Assembly: GCF_024385465.1 (NCBI RefSeq)
Contig: NZ_JANFLS010000004.1
Span: forward strand, 62,001 to 126,000
Origin: Arthrobacter sp. zg-Y844
GTDB lineage: Bacteria > Actinomycetota > Actinomycetes > Actinomycetales > Micrococcaceae
DNA: 64,000 bases
Reading direction: 5' to 3'
Position numbers and translations under genes: made by a program. Shown here piece after piece: positions 1 through 9,326 of this stretch; position 1 is the stretch's first letter; each line of letters starts with the position of its first letter. The notes beneath the pieces were generated by a model, which saw only the letters and a list, made by a program, of their open reading frames with translations, was not told where the DNA came from and made no database searches.

Positions 1-3
1 CGG

Positions 4-35
4 CCCGCCGCGGACCTTTCGCGGCGGGCTAGTTT
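4..35 (+). terminator. Rho-independent terminator of an upstream gene
   Basis: A 9-bp stem (4-12 pairs with 20-28) with a 7-nt loop is followed by a short T-containing tail. It most likely ends a gene left of the window and insulates the kinase gene that follows. Confidence 0.6.
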
Positions 36-151
36 AGCGCAGCAGGCGGGCTTCCACGAGGGGTAAAACAGAGTAAAAGAAAAGTGCTTACGGGCCATCT
101 ACGCAGCGATTCTGCTCAGCTACGCTATTAGCGGCGAGAGAAGGTTGCAGG

Positions 152-1579
152 ATGGAAACCAGCGCAACAGGTGGCCTCGACAGGCTCATCGCAGGCCGAT
201 ACCGACTCATCGAACCAATTGGACGCGGGGGCATGGCCACCGTCTATCGAGGCCAGGATGAAGCGCTCGGCCGCGACATTGCGGTGAAGCTCTTCCGCGC
301 CAGTGCCGTGGCTCCGGACGACATCGGGCGCCAGGAAAACGAGATGCGCCTCCTCGCTTCACTTTCGCATCCGGGCCTGGTCACCTTGTTCGATGCGGGC
401 AAGGACGACGCCGGCCCCGGGGACGGGAACGGCAAAGCGGGGGAGCCGCGGACGTATCTGGTCATGGAGCTGGTGGACGGTCCGGACCTGCGCAAGCGCC
501 TGCGCGAGGGTGCCGTCCTGTCTGCGGATGTCCCCTCCATCGGGGCCGAGCTGGCGGGAGCCCTGGCCTATATCCATGACAGGGGTGTGGTTCACCGTGA
601 CGTCAAGCCGGCAAACATCCTTCTGCCGCCGGCTGTCGCGGGGACATCGCCGCGGGCCAAGCTGACGGATTTCGGTATCGCCCGGATACTGGGCGGCGCA
701 CGGATCACTGCTGCCGGTGCCACCCTCGGCACCGCCAACTACCTCAGCCCGGAACAGGCGTCCGGACTCGGGGCAGAGGCAGCAAGCGACATTTACTCCC
801 TTGGCCTGGTGTTGCTTGAGTCCGTCACGGGAAGGGTGGAGTTTAACGGCAGCGCTATCGAGGCGGCGGTCGCCCGCCTCAGCCGCGACCCCGCGATTCC
901 AGAGTCCCTGGAAAGCCATTGGCGCGGCCTGCTTTCCGCCATGACCAGCCGGGACCCGGACCTGAGGCCGACGGCCGCTGAAGTGTCCGCGACCCTGTTG
1001 GACTACCGCTGGGCGGAAGGGACGGTGCAGCCGGGACGGGTACCGCAGCTGGCCTCGGGCCCGGGTGGACCAGCAGGTCCGCCGGCTCCCGCAGACCGGG
1101 CTCCCGCCGAACCGGACTGGGACCCGTGGAGCGGACCGGCAACGCAGGCGGATGTTGCCTCCGTGAAAGCCGACGACGCCGCCGGGGGAGCCGGCGTCGT
1201 CGTTACCCCAAGGGAAGCGGACGGGACCGATGGCGGCCAGGCCCTGGGCGGGCATCCCTCGGCGCCCCTGCCTTCGGTTCCCCCGCCCATGGACCTGCCG
1301 GCCCTGTCCGGGCAGATCACGTCTCCGCCGAGTGTCCCGCCCACCGTAGGGACGGTAGCCGCAAAGCCGTTGTCCGAGCCGACGCCGCGTGTACAGGTGC
1401 TCGTCGAACCGCGGCAGTCCTTCGCCGGACGAGCCCTGCTTGCCGTCCTGGTGATGGCCGTGCTGACGGCGGCGGTGGTCCTGATGCTCGGGCGCGTGGG
1501 GGCGCTGCCGGACGGAGGCGTCATCCCGGGGGAGATCGGGCAGAACCTGGAGCGGCTGCAGGACAACTTCGGGCCGTAA
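152..1579 (+). CDS. Membrane-anchored serine/threonine protein kinase
   Basis: A Hanks-type kinase that phosphorylates Ser/Thr on target proteins. Visible motifs are the glycine loop GRGGMATV (about 24-31), the ATP lysine in AVKLF (K46), HRD (148-150) with VKPANILL, DFG (173-175) and the activation-segment end YLSPEQ (about 197-202). A Pro/Ala/Gly-rich linker (about 290-420) leads to a single membrane helix (about 428-446) and a short outside tail of about 29 residues. Actinobacterial kinases of this type often carry external PASTA sensor repeats; none is present here, so the signal is unclear. It stands alone, just upstream of a YchJ-like gene. The ATG is preceded by a purine-rich stretch. 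All catalytic residues are present, so it is probably active. Confidence 0.93.
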   Translation: METSATGGLDRLIAGRYRLIEPIGRGGMATVYRGQDEALGRDIAVKLFRASAVAPDDIGRQENEMRLLASLSHPGLVTLFDAGKDDAGPGDGNGKAGEPRTYLVMELVDGPDLRKRLREGAVLSADVPSIGAELAGALAYIHDRGVVHRDVKPANILLPPAVAGTSPRAKLTDFGIARILGGARITAAGATLGTANYLSPEQASGLGAEAASDIYSLGLVLLESVTGRVEFNGSAIEAAVARLSRDPAIPESLESHWRGLLSAMTSRDPDLRPTAAEVSATLLDYRWAEGTVQPGRVPQLASGPGGPAGPPAPADRAPAEPDWDPWSGPATQADVASVKADDAAGGAGVVVTPREADGTDGGQALGGHPSAPLPSVPPPMDLPALSGQITSPPSVPPTVGTVAAKPLSEPTPRVQVLVEPRQSFAGRALLAVLVMAVLTAAVVLMLGRVGALPDGGVIPGEIGQNLERLQDNFGP

Positions 1580-1604
1580 CGCACCGGCGCGGGATACTGG
1601 AGCG

Positions 1605-2018
1605 ATGAGTACCTCTACACCCGTCCCGTCCACCCCTGTCACCGAGGAAAGCCGCTGCCCGTGCCTTAGCGGGGAAACCTACGGGAACTGCTGCGGGCGC
1701 TTCCACTCCGGAGGCGCCACCGCCCCCACCGCGGAGGCGCTGATGCGCTCGCGGTACAGTGCCTTCGCCACCGGAAACGTTCCCTACCTGCTGGCCACGT
1801 GGCATCCGGACCACCGCCCCGCGAACCTCGAACTGGACACCGGGATCGAATGGCGGCGCCTGGATATCCTTTCCACCTCCGGCGGAGGTCCCCTGGACAA
1901 CACCGGCACGGTTGAATTCCGTGCCCATTACCGGCAGGACGGTCAGCGCGGTACGCAGCAGGAACGAAGCAGCTTTGTCCGTGAACGGGGTCAATGGCTC
2001 TATGTGGAGGGACGATAG
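1605..2018 (+). CDS. YchJ-like UPF0225 protein with SEC-C zinc motif
   Basis: A 137-residue protein of the UPF0225/YchJ family. The N-terminal Cys cluster CPCLSG..YGNCC (Cys 18, 20, 28, 29) with a following His is the SEC-C type zinc-binding motif also found at the C-terminus of SecA. The rest is the small NTF2-like domain usual for the family (EALMRSRYSAFATG is the typical signature). The cellular role of YchJ proteins is not established. The ATG follows a GGAG ribosome-binding site, 25 bp after the kinase stop, so the two genes may be co-transcribed. Length is normal for the family. Confidence 0.85.
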   Translation: MSTSTPVPSTPVTEESRCPCLSGETYGNCCGRFHSGGATAPTAEALMRSRYSAFATGNVPYLLATWHPDHRPANLELDTGIEWRRLDILSTSGGGPLDNTGTVEFRAHYRQDGQRGTQQERSSFVRERGQWLYVEGR

Positions 2019-2166
2019 CCCGCCGCTTCTTCCGGACAGCCACGGGCGGGACCTAGGCTTGAAAGCATCCGACGGCGGCCCCGAAAAAGGCACGCTCAGG
2101 GAAGCTCCCGAAATGCAGGCGCATCAGAGGTCCTGCACGTAAGTCGGATGAGCAGGCGAGGACACT

Positions 2167-3222
2167 ATGAAAGCACTCGTTTATGAAGGCCCCGGCCAGA
2201 AGTCCTGGAAGGACGTTCCCGACCCCCAGATCCAAGACCCGCGCGATGCCATCGTCAAGATAGATACCACCACCATCTGCGGCACCGACCTGCATATCCT
2301 CAAGGGCGACGTACCGGCAGTTACGCCGGGCAGGATCCTAGGCCATGAGGGTGTCGGCACCGTCACGGAGACGGGCTCCGGGGTGAACGCCTTCAAGACC
2401 GGGGACAAAGTAATCCTGTCCTGCGTCTCGGCGGATGGTTCCTGCAGTTTCTGCAAGGAGGGGCTCTACTCGCACTGCACCGGAGAGGAAGGGCAGCCCG
2501 GCATTGGGTGGATCTTCGGACACCTGATCGACGGGACGCAGGCCGAGTACATCCGTGTGCCGTATGCGGACACGTCCATGTACCGGCTGCCGGAAAACGT
2601 CTCCCAGGAGCACGGTGTCCTGCTCAGCGACATCTTCCCCACCGGGTTTGAAATGGGCGTGCAGTACGGGCAGGTCCAGCCGGGCGACGTCGTCGCAGTG
2701 ATCGGCGCCGGCCCCGTGGGGCTGGCCGTGATTGCGACCTCGGGACTGTACGGTGCCGCGAAAATCATCGCCGTGGACCTGGACGCCAACCGGGTGGAGC
2801 AGGCCCGAAAATTCGGTGCCACCCACGGAGTGAACTCCGGGGATAAGAACTGGCGGGAACAGATCATGGACCTGACGGATGGCTGGGGCGTGGACGTCGC
2901 GGTGGAGGCCGTCGGTATCCCTGCCACGTTCGAGATGTGCACCAGTATCGTCCGGCCCGGCGGCAACGTGGCCAACGTGGGGGTGCACGGGACGCCCGTG
3001 AGCCTGGAGCTGGACCGGCTGTGGATCGAGAACATCAACATCAGCATGGGCCTGGTCAACACGAATACCCTGTCCATGCTCCTGAAGCTGATTGCCGAAG
3101 GGAAGCTGCCGGCCGAGGAGTTCATCAGCCACCGCTATTCGCTGGGCGACATCCTCACGGCTTACGACACCTTCTCCCGGGCCGCGGAAACGAACGCGTT
3201 GAAGGTGATCCTGCAGGCCTGA
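2167..3222 (+). CDS. Zinc-dependent alcohol dehydrogenase (MDR family)
   Basis: A 351-residue medium-chain dehydrogenase/reductase that should oxidise an alcohol, or reduce an aldehyde, with NAD(P). Catalytic-zinc ligands are visible as C38 (CGTD) and H60-E61 (GHE). The structural-zinc lobe has C93, C96 and C104 in C-x2-C-x7-C spacing, but the first of the usual four Cys is replaced near D90. The Rossmann motif GAGPVG lies near residue 176. It resembles threonine-dehydrogenase-like actinobacterial ADHs, but the substrate cannot be told. A GAGG site precedes the ATG, and a terminator follows at once, so it is probably monocistronic. A second, distant ADH follows. Confidence 0.88.
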   Translation: MKALVYEGPGQKSWKDVPDPQIQDPRDAIVKIDTTTICGTDLHILKGDVPAVTPGRILGHEGVGTVTETGSGVNAFKTGDKVILSCVSADGSCSFCKEGLYSHCTGEEGQPGIGWIFGHLIDGTQAEYIRVPYADTSMYRLPENVSQEHGVLLSDIFPTGFEMGVQYGQVQPGDVVAVIGAGPVGLAVIATSGLYGAAKIIAVDLDANRVEQARKFGATHGVNSGDKNWREQIMDLTDGWGVDVAVEAVGIPATFEMCTSIVRPGGNVANVGVHGTPVSLELDRLWIENINISMGLVNTNTLSMLLKLIAEGKLPAEEFISHRYSLGDILTAYDTFSRAAETNALKVILQA

Positions 3223-3245
3223 GCAGTCATCCTGCGGGCAGGAGG

Positions 3246-3276
3246 GCGGCATCCGGTAGCGGGTGCCGCCTTTTTG
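3246..3276 (+). terminator. Rho-independent terminator after the first ADH
   Basis: An 11-bp stem (3246-3256 with 3261-3271, one G-T pair) with a GTAG loop is followed by TTTTT. It lies 24 bp after the stop codon at 3222. Confidence 0.9.
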
Positions 3277-3354
3277 CGCATTGGCGGCACCGGCAGATAA
3301 TGAGAACTGCGGCCGCGTCTGCTCCCGCAGTTCTCAGCTCAGAAGAGGTTTTCC

Positions 3355-4371
3355 ATGTCTAACGGCACCATGATTGCAGGACGGCTCAACGTAGAGACCG
3401 GCACCTTCGCCATGCAGGAAGTTCCGATTCCCGATCCTGGCCCGGGCTTCGTGCGCATCAAGGTCGGAGCCGCGGGCGTGTGCCTGTCCGACGTCCACCT
3501 GATCCAGGGCCTGCTGCGTCCGCAGTTCCTCCAGGGCAACGAGGTCACCCTCGGCCACGAGGTGGCCGGCACCGTGGACCTTCCCGGTGCAGGTGTCACC
3601 TCCGTTGCTCCCGGCGACCGGGTGGTGGTGCAGGCCGGGTACGAATACAACGGCGTCACGCTCACGATGGGCGTTGACTACGACGGCGGCTGGGCCGAGT
3701 ACCTCGTGGTTCCCGCCGGTGTGCTGGTGCCGCTGGGTGATGACATTCCCTTCGACCAGGCGTCCATCATTCCCGACGCCGTGTCCACTCCTTGGGCTGC
3801 CATTGCCTCCACTGCTGAAGTGCGCGCCGGTGAAGCAGTGGGCGTCTGGGGCATCGGCGGGCTCGGTGCGCACGGTGTCCAGCTGCTGCGCCTGATTGGT
3901 GCCGCGCCCATCATTGCCGTTGATCCCATCCCCGAGGCCCGGGAGCGTGCCCTGGAATTCGGTGCCGATCTGGCGCTTGATCCGATGGCGGAGGACTTCT
4001 CGGACGCGATGAAGGCCGCCACCGCCGGACAGGGGCTCGACGTCGCCCTGGACTTCGCCGGTGTTGACGCCGTCCGGACCCAGGCCATCAACTGCCTGGG
4101 CCGGAGCGGACGCCTCGTGCTCGTGGGTCTGTCCGGCAAGCCGATGACCATCAATGACAGCACCGGTTTCTCCTTCGCACGCAAGCAGATCCGCGGCCAT
4201 TACGGCTCGGACGCGCACCACGTGCCGCAGCTGGTGTCTCTGGCCCGGCTGGGCCGGCTCGATTTCGCCAAGTCCGTCAGTGCGCGCATCCCGCTGGCCG
4301 ACGCCGAGCAGGCGGTCAAGGCGCTCGACGCGAAGGAAGGCAACCCGATCCGCCTGGTGCTGATCCCGTAG
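3355..4371 (+). CDS. Zinc-binding alcohol dehydrogenase family protein
   Basis: A 338-residue MDR-family oxidoreductase. Catalytic-zinc residues C43 (GVCLSD) and H68-E69 (GHE) are present, with a Rossmann GIGGLG near residue 168. The structural-zinc Cys cluster is absent; its place is taken by a loop around AGYEYNG, so this is a one-zinc enzyme. It shares only the general fold with the ADH gene just upstream, so the pair is not a recent duplication. The ATG follows an AGAAGAGG ribosome-binding site. It converges on an F420/NADP-type reductase gene 9 bp away. The substrate is unknown. Confidence 0.85.
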   Translation: MSNGTMIAGRLNVETGTFAMQEVPIPDPGPGFVRIKVGAAGVCLSDVHLIQGLLRPQFLQGNEVTLGHEVAGTVDLPGAGVTSVAPGDRVVVQAGYEYNGVTLTMGVDYDGGWAEYLVVPAGVLVPLGDDIPFDQASIIPDAVSTPWAAIASTAEVRAGEAVGVWGIGGLGAHGVQLLRLIGAAPIIAVDPIPEARERALEFGADLALDPMAEDFSDAMKAATAGQGLDVALDFAGVDAVRTQAINCLGRSGRLVLVGLSGKPMTINDSTGFSFARKQIRGHYGSDAHHVPQLVSLARLGRLDFAKSVSARIPLADAEQAVKALDAKEGNPIRLVLIP

Positions 4372-4380
4372 CGTCGTCCG

Positions 4381-5058
4381 CTACGGCATGTCTGCGTAGC
4401 GGACGGCATTGGCAAGGGCTTGTTCCAGCCCCTTGGTATCCAGCGCCTTCACATAGGCAGGTGTGTCGCGCTGCCAGCGCCAGCCTTCGGCCAGCGGACC
4501 GGCGTTGACGACGTCGAACCCGAATTCGCGAATCAGGGACGTCACCAGTTCTTTGGACGCCGCGTCGTTGCCGGCAATCGGCAGCGCGCGGCGGTTCGGC
4601 GTTCCGGCGGGGGTAGCCTGGCTGGTCAAGTGATCGGCCGCGATGTTGTTGAACGCCTTCACCACGTGCGAATCGGGCAGGTGGTTCTGCAGGAGTTCGC
4701 TGGTGGTGAGGGACTCGTCGTCGAGCTCGGCGATGTTCCCGTCCCGCTGGGGGTAGTAGTTCATGGTGTCGATGACGGTCTTGCCGCGCAGTTCCTCCAC
4801 CGGCACATCCGCGTAGTTCTTCAACGGGATGCTCACCACCACTACGTCTGAGGCTTTCGCGGCTTCGGCCGGGGTGGCTGCGCGGGCATGCCCGCCCAAT
4901 TCCATGATGAGTGCCTGGAGGGTCTCGGGGTCCCGCGAGTTACTGAGGACGACGTCGTACCCCTGCTTCACGGCGAGCCGCGCCAACTGTGAACCGATGT
5001 TCCCGCTGCCGACAAAACCGATGGTCCGAATACGAGGTGTGCTCTCCAGTGTGCTCAT
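4381..5058 (-). CDS. NADPH-dependent F420 reductase-like oxidoreductase
   Basis: A 225-residue NADP oxidoreductase of the coenzyme-F420-dependent type (pfam F420_oxidored, the NAD-binding domain shared with ProC). The N-terminus has the dinucleotide motif IGFVGSGNIGSQLA (about 13-26), followed by VLSNSRDPET, typical of an NADP-binding loop. The family moves hydride between NADPH and F420 or reduces small substrates; which applies here is not visible. I chose the ATG at 5058 because the family motif begins right after it and the upstream extension (to 5472) is Arg/Pro-rich shadow sequence. It is divergent from the nickel permease gene. Confidence 0.82.
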   Translation of the reverse strand: MSTLESTPRIRTIGFVGSGNIGSQLARLAVKQGYDVVLSNSRDPETLQALIMELGGHARAATPAEAAKASDVVVVSIPLKNYADVPVEELRGKTVIDTMNYYPQRDGNIAELDDESLTTSELLQNHLPDSHVVKAFNNIAADHLTSQATPAGTPNRRALPIAGNDAASKELVTSLIREFGFDVVNAGPLAEGWRWQRDTPAYVKALDTKGLEQALANAVRYADMP

Positions 5059-5126
5059 AAAGGCATAACCGAGGAGGCTGCCAAATATTCCGACCCCGCT
5101 GTTACGTCGCGGAAATCTACGTTCCC

Positions 5127-5138
5127 TACGATCGGCCC
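5127..5138 (+). promoter_or_regulatory. -10 box and leaderless start of the nickel permease
   Basis: TACGAT (5127-5132) stands 6 nt before the ATG at 5139 and no ribosome-binding site is present. This is the spacing expected when transcription begins at the start codon. Confidence 0.55.
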
Positions 5139-6236
5139 ATGACTGCACCCTCCCGTCCCATTGCCCTGTCTGGTCCAGCCGCCCCGCACGACCCCCGCCG
5201 TCGTCGGACACTGGCGTGGATGGGGCTCGCCGTCCTCGCGCTGCACCTGCTGGGGTGGGGCGGTTTCCTGCTGGCGGTCGCACCGCACGGATACAGCACG
5301 GCCGCCGGATCAGGGTTCGGCGCCGGACTTGCCTTGACCGCCTACCTGCTGGGCGTGCGGCATGCATTCGATGCGGACCATATCGCGGCGATCGATAACA
5401 CGAGCCGGAAACTGGCTGCCGGTGGCGACCCGCCGGTCTCGACCGGGTTCTGGTTTGCCCTGGGCCATTCAACCGTTGTGCTGCTCGCCGTCGGACTGCT
5501 CGCGGCCGGCGTTGACGCAGTCGCCGGGCAGCTCACCGACGATGCCTCGGTGCTTCGACAGTTTTCCGGGGTGTGGGGGCCGGCTGTTTCCGGCACCTTC
5601 CTGCTGGCAATCGGGGCCATCAACCTGCTGGCACTGCGCGGCATTGTCCGGGCGTACCGGAAACTACGGGACGGGAGATACAACGAGGTCGAGCTGGAGC
5701 GGACGCTGGATCAGCGCGGATTGGTTGCCCGGATGCTGGCTCCGGTGGCACGCCGCGTGGATAAGGCCTGGAAGCTGTATCCACTCGGGTTCCTGTTCGG
5801 GCTCGGGCTGGACACCGCCACCACCATCGGCCTGTTTGTGGTGGCGGGCGGCGCCGTCGTCGTCCTGCCGTGGCAGGCGGTGATGGTGCTGCCGCTGCTG
5901 TTCACCGCGGGCATGGTCCTTTTCGATTCGCTGGACGGGATCCTCATGAGCCGGGTGTACCGGTGGGCCTTCGACTCTCCAAAACGGAAGCTGTTCTACA
6001 ACCTGGTCATTACAGCCGTTTCGGTGCTGGCTGCCTTCGGCGTCGGCGCATGGGTGCTTGGCGGACTGTTCACCGAGACACTGGCGCTGGAATCGGGCCC
6101 CGTCGCGTGGCTGGGGAACCTGAACCTGGAGTATCTCGGCTTCTCAGTGGTGGGTCTGTTTGTTGGCGTCTGGGGAATTGCCTACGCATTTTGGCGGGTC
6201 TCGGGGGAGCGGCTGGCTGCGGCAGAGAAGGGCTGA
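5139..6236 (+). CDS. NiCoT-family nickel/cobalt permease
   Basis: A 365-residue inner-membrane permease of the NiCoT (HoxN/NixA) family that imports Ni2+ and/or Co2+. The family signature RHAFDADHIAAIDN (about 74-87) in the second helix holds the His/Asp metal ligands; a second conserved element LGLDTATTI lies later. About eight hydrophobic helices are visible. The urease operon begins about 800 bp downstream on the other strand, so nickel supply for urease is the likely job (inference from context). NixA is the H. pylori equivalent, but the exact subgroup is not clear, so no symbol is given. Confidence 0.9.
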   Translation: MTAPSRPIALSGPAAPHDPRRRRTLAWMGLAVLALHLLGWGGFLLAVAPHGYSTAAGSGFGAGLALTAYLLGVRHAFDADHIAAIDNTSRKLAAGGDPPVSTGFWFALGHSTVVLLAVGLLAAGVDAVAGQLTDDASVLRQFSGVWGPAVSGTFLLAIGAINLLALRGIVRAYRKLRDGRYNEVELERTLDQRGLVARMLAPVARRVDKAWKLYPLGFLFGLGLDTATTIGLFVVAGGAVVVLPWQAVMVLPLLFTAGMVLFDSLDGILMSRVYRWAFDSPKRKLFYNLVITAVSVLAAFGVGAWVLGGLFTETLALESGPVAWLGNLNLEYLGFSVVGLFVGVWGIAYAFWRVSGERLAAAEKG

Positions 6237-6274
6237 GTCCGCCGCACCGGCAGCGGCTTAGTGGAGCCGGCCCG

Positions 6275-6997
6275 CTAGATCCGCCGCAGGTAGCGTTCCG
6301 GACCGTTGAGGAAACTCTTCCAATAGGTCACCAGATCGAGTTCGTCCCACTGACGCTCCCGGAATCCCCATGGACCCAGCTCGAGGATCCGGGCTCCCGG
6401 AAGCGCAGCGAGCAGCGGCGAGTGGGTGGAGAGCAGGACCTGCGACTTGCCGTCCGCAAGTTTGTCCTTCAGGACACCCAGCAGTGCCAGGCAGCCGGAG
6501 AAGGACAACGCGGATTCGGGCTCGTCCAGCACCCACAGCCCCGGGCCGCGGAACCTGTCCTCCGCCAGCGCCAGGAAGGATTCCCCGTGCGAGAGGGAAT
6601 GGAACTCCACATCCAGACGGGATGTGGAGGGGTTCTCCTCCAAGTAGGTGAAGAAACCGTGCATGGTCTCGGCCCGCAGGAAGTAGCCCCGCTTCGTCCC
6701 GCCGGGATTACGGACCAGCTGCAGGTGGCGGCTGAGCTCTGATTCGGTGCTGCGGGTGGTGTGGCGGGCACCGGTGGAACCGCCTTCGGGGGAGAGGCCA
6801 AATGCCAGTGCCACCGATTCGATCAGCGTGGACTTGCCGGACCCGTTTTCGCCCACCAAGACTGTGGCCTGGGCAAGGTCAAGGCCCGCCTTCAGCAGCT
6901 GCGCCACCGGCGGGAGGGTTGCAGGCCACTTCTGCCGGTCCAGGGGTTCCAAGGGGTGCTCCCGAACCTGGCGGATGGGGTATCGGTCCGTGAACAT
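6275..6997 (-). CDS. Stand-alone AAA/ABC-type ATPase
   Basis: A 240-residue soluble ATPase of the small AAA_23/AAA_21 type. It has a Walker A GENGSGKST (49-57), an ABC-like signature SHGES (136-140), Walker B LWVLDEPES (about 154-162) and an H-loop STHSP (190-194). No membrane segment or partner permease is present, so it is not an ordinary transporter subunit. Proteins like this are common as single genes in actinobacteria and their role is unknown. It sits between the nickel permease and ureD, but a link to urease is only positional. The ATG is preceded by CAGAAT-N6, a weak leaderless pattern shared with ureA. Confidence 0.82.
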   Translation of the reverse strand: MFTDRYPIRQVREHPLEPLDRQKWPATLPPVAQLLKAGLDLAQATVLVGENGSGKSTLIESVALAFGLSPEGGSTGARHTTRSTESELSRHLQLVRNPGGTKRGYFLRAETMHGFFTYLEENPSTSRLDVEFHSLSHGESFLALAEDRFRGPGLWVLDEPESALSFSGCLALLGVLKDKLADGKSQVLLSTHSPLLAALPGARILELGPWGFRERQWDELDLVTYWKSFLNGPERYLRRI

Positions 6998-7029
6998 ACG
7001 CAGATTCTGCCACGAACAGGTGCACCGGA

Positions 7030-7914
7030 TCAGGCAGGGGCCTCACCGCGCAGCTGGTCCTTCCACGACCGGTAGACGGGGTCGGTTTCCCGTGCGGCTT
7101 CATGTGCCGTATCCGAAAGCGCCCGGATCACTGCTCCCTCCGCCGCTAAATCCAGGCGCCGTGCACTGCCGTCACCCCGCCCGGCGCCGTTACCGGGCCT
7201 GGGGCCGCCGACCGGCCCGGCGCCGTTCGGATGCAGGGACTGCGGCCGCCAACCGGCCGCCGTCGCACTGGACAGCACCTTGGCGGTGCCGAGGACGCCG
7301 ACGGCGCGTTGCCGGGTGCCGCGCAGGTCAAGGTCTTCGTACAGGTAGTCCCCGTTCGGGCCGGTCAACCGGGTGATGCTCCGCAGCGGCCCGGCCTCCT
7401 CTCCGGAGCGGCCAAGGACCAGCGTTTCGCGGAGCAACACCCGGGCGCCGACGCCCAGCTTCACACGGGTTTCACGCAGCACGTTGGATCCGGCGGCAGC
7501 CACAAACGGTGCTCCCTCCCAGATCAGCACCGCGCCCTCGTCCAGCACCGCCTCGAGCGTCCAGCGGGCCTGCTTGCCTTCGGCGTCGTAGGCCACCATG
7601 CCGGCCGGCTCGACCACTTCCAAGGTGACACCCGGACCCACAGCCACCTCAATCCGGACGTCGTCTCCGCCGAGCAGCATCATGTGGATGCCGATCAGTG
7701 CCACCCGCAGCTGCCGTGCCCCGGAGCCCCCGGAACCGCCGGAACCCCCGGCAACCGGACGGGGCGCCAGATAATGCCCCTGATCCAGGAGCGCGAAACG
7801 TGCTCCCTCCCCGGAGGGTTCCACCGCGATACGGGTAGGCCGCTGCCCGGCGGGGTGCGCGCCGGACGGTGCGGAAGAAGGCACCCGCTCAGTGCTGGTG
7901 GACAGTGTCTTCAT
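7030..7914 (-). CDS. ureD: Urease accessory protein UreD
   Basis: Last gene of the urease operon. UreD (UreH) is the scaffold that binds apo-urease and, with UreF and UreG, delivers nickel to the active site. The protein shows the family's beta-rich core with the motifs [14 protein letters not shown] and [11 protein letters not shown]. The start is uncertain: I chose the ATG at 7914 (overlapping ureG by 26 bp); a GTG at 7884, 4 bp after the ureG stop, is also possible, and the frame stays open to 7953. A run of [10 protein letters not shown] lies in the N-terminal third. Translation is probably coupled to ureG. Confidence 0.85.
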   Translation of the reverse strand: MKTLSTSTERVPSSAPSGAHPAGQRPTRIAVEPSGEGARFALLDQGHYLAPRPVAGGSGGSGGSGARQLRVALIGIHMMLLGGDDVRIEVAVGPGVTLEVVEPAGMVAYDAEGKQARWTLEAVLDEGAVLIWEGAPFVAAAGSNVLRETRVKLGVGARVLLRETLVLGRSGEEAGPLRSITRLTGPNGDYLYEDLDLRGTRQRAVGVLGTAKVLSSATAAGWRPQSLHPNGAGPVGGPRPGNGAGRGDGSARRLDLAAEGAVIRALSDTAHEAARETDPVYRSWKDQLRGEAPA

Positions 7915-8641
7915 CCCCGTGCGCGTGGACAAACCCGCCGTCTTCGTCCGCATGGAAATGCGGCGCCATGGGTCCGGGGTCCTGCGGCGTATGCTGCCCG
8001 GATCGGTGCAGTGCCACCAGCCCGCGGACCCAGGCGCAGAGTTCGTCTACGGTGTCCTGCTGTTTGCGGGAAAGGGCCAGCACCGGAGCGCCGTCCCGTG
8101 CCTCGACGGCGTCCGCCACCATTTGTTCCACGTCCACTTCCACGTACGGAGCCAGGTCTATCTTGTTGATCACCAGCAGATCGGCACGGGCAATACCCGG
8201 TCCGCCCTTCCGCGCGACGTCGCCGCCGCCGGCAACGTCCAGCACAAAGATCTGTGCGTCCACCAAGGCAGGGGAGAAGGTGGCTGTGAGGTTGTCGCCG
8301 CCGCTTTCGACCAGGACGAGGTCCAGCGGCGCGAAGTCGGACTCCAGGTCCTCCACGGCGAGCAGGTTGGTGGTCACGTCATCGCGGATGGCCGTGTGCG
8401 GGCAGGCACCGGTTTCCACTGCGCGGATACGCTCCTCCGGAAGCACACCCGCGGAGCGCAGGAACCGGGCATCCTCATCCGTGTAGATGTCGTTGGTGAT
8501 CACGCCGATCTGCAGCTCGCCGGCCATGGACCGGCAGATCGTGGCAATCAGCGAGCTCTTGCCGGTACCGACCGGACCGGCAACTCCCAGGCGCAGTGAA
8601 CGGGTGGACGGGGCAGCAGCGGGGAACGAATTGTCAGGCAA
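7889..8641 (-). CDS. ureG: Urease accessory GTPase UreG
   Basis: A 250-residue SIMIBI-class GTPase that powers nickel insertion into urease. It has the P-loop GPVGTGKSS (about 22-30), the metal-binding CPH motif (80-82, in [10 protein letters not shown]) and the [13 protein letters not shown] element. The C-terminus ends in a His/Asp-rich tail (about 228-250, with six His), which is longer than the UreG core. Since no ureE gene is present, the tail may do the nickel-storage job of UreE (inference). It overlaps ureF by 8 bp at its start. Confidence 0.95.
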   Translation of the reverse strand: MPDNSFPAAAPSTRSLRLGVAGPVGTGKSSLIATICRSMAGELQIGVITNDIYTDEDARFLRSAGVLPEERIRAVETGACPHTAIRDDVTTNLLAVEDLESDFAPLDLVLVESGGDNLTATFSPALVDAQIFVLDVAGGGDVARKGGPGIARADLLVINKIDLAPYVEVDVEQMVADAVEARDGAPVLALSRKQQDTVDELCAWVRGLVALHRSGQHTPQDPGPMAPHFHADEDGGFVHAHGDEDTVHQH

Positions 8642-9326
8642 CGAATAGTCTCCTTGTTCTAGTGGTGTGGTCTTCGGCCCAGTGCTCCATCAACGGGGCG
8701 CTGAGGGCGGGAATATCGTCTAAGCCGCCAATGAGCAGCGACTCCACGGCGACAGCGTCGATCTCTCCGGCGGCGTCCAGGATCCAGGCGGTGGCATCCA
8801 TCGGATCGATGGGCAGCAGCTTCAGGGCAGCTGCCACCACCGACTGCGCATCGTCGTAGCAGCAGAGCCGGGCGAGCTGCAGCTCGCCGACGCCGAGCGC
8901 AGCGGCAGTCACGCCCAGGGCCACGGGCCGGGTGGGCCGCGGGACGGTCCGCTGCAGCTCGACGACGGCGGGAGAGTCCGGTCTCAGCTTCCCGGCCAGT
9001 CGCAGCATGCCCCGGCCCAGACGGCGCGAGGCTTCCCGCTGCGCAGCGGAGGGCGTCCGCGCGTCGAGGGCAGCTTCGATCCGGGCAAAGCTGATGCCCG
9101 CTGCGCCGCAGGCGGACCGGTGCGCCAGCACCGCGGCGGCGGTTTCCACCCGGACCACTGTGTGCAGCCGGGCGAGCAGGTAGGGATACACGCCGTCGAC
9201 CCCAAGGCCGGCCAGGACCGCAGGCTCCAGGCCCGCCGAATGTGAGTACGCCCCGGAGGGCAACCGCGAATCGGCCAGCAGGAAAGCCGCAACACCGACG
9301 TCGGGAGCTGGCAGCATCGCTTCCAC
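8634..9326 (-). CDS. ureF: Urease accessory protein UreF
   Basis: A 230-residue all-helical protein that bridges UreD and UreG in the urease maturation complex. The N-terminal [20 protein letters not shown] (about 16-35) is the UreF signature. It overlaps the end of ureC at position 9326 and the start of ureG, so the three genes are translationally coupled. Length is normal for the family. Confidence 0.93.
   Translation of the reverse strand: MEAMLPAPDVGVAAFLLADSRLPSGAYSHSAGLEPAVLAGLGVDGVYPYLLARLHTVVRVETAAAVLAHRSACGAAGISFARIEAALDARTPSAAQREASRRLGRGMLRLAGKLRPDSPAVVELQRTVPRPTRPVALGVTAAALGVGELQLARLCCYDDAQSVVAAALKLLPIDPMDATAWILDAAGEIDAVAVESLLIGGLDDIPALSAPLMEHWAEDHTTRTRRLFVA

Noticed and set aside
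2019-2166. tRNA or small RNA gene between the YchJ-like and ADH genes
   Set aside because: No cloverleaf or terminator can be drawn; only a ribosome-binding site for the ADH gene is visible.
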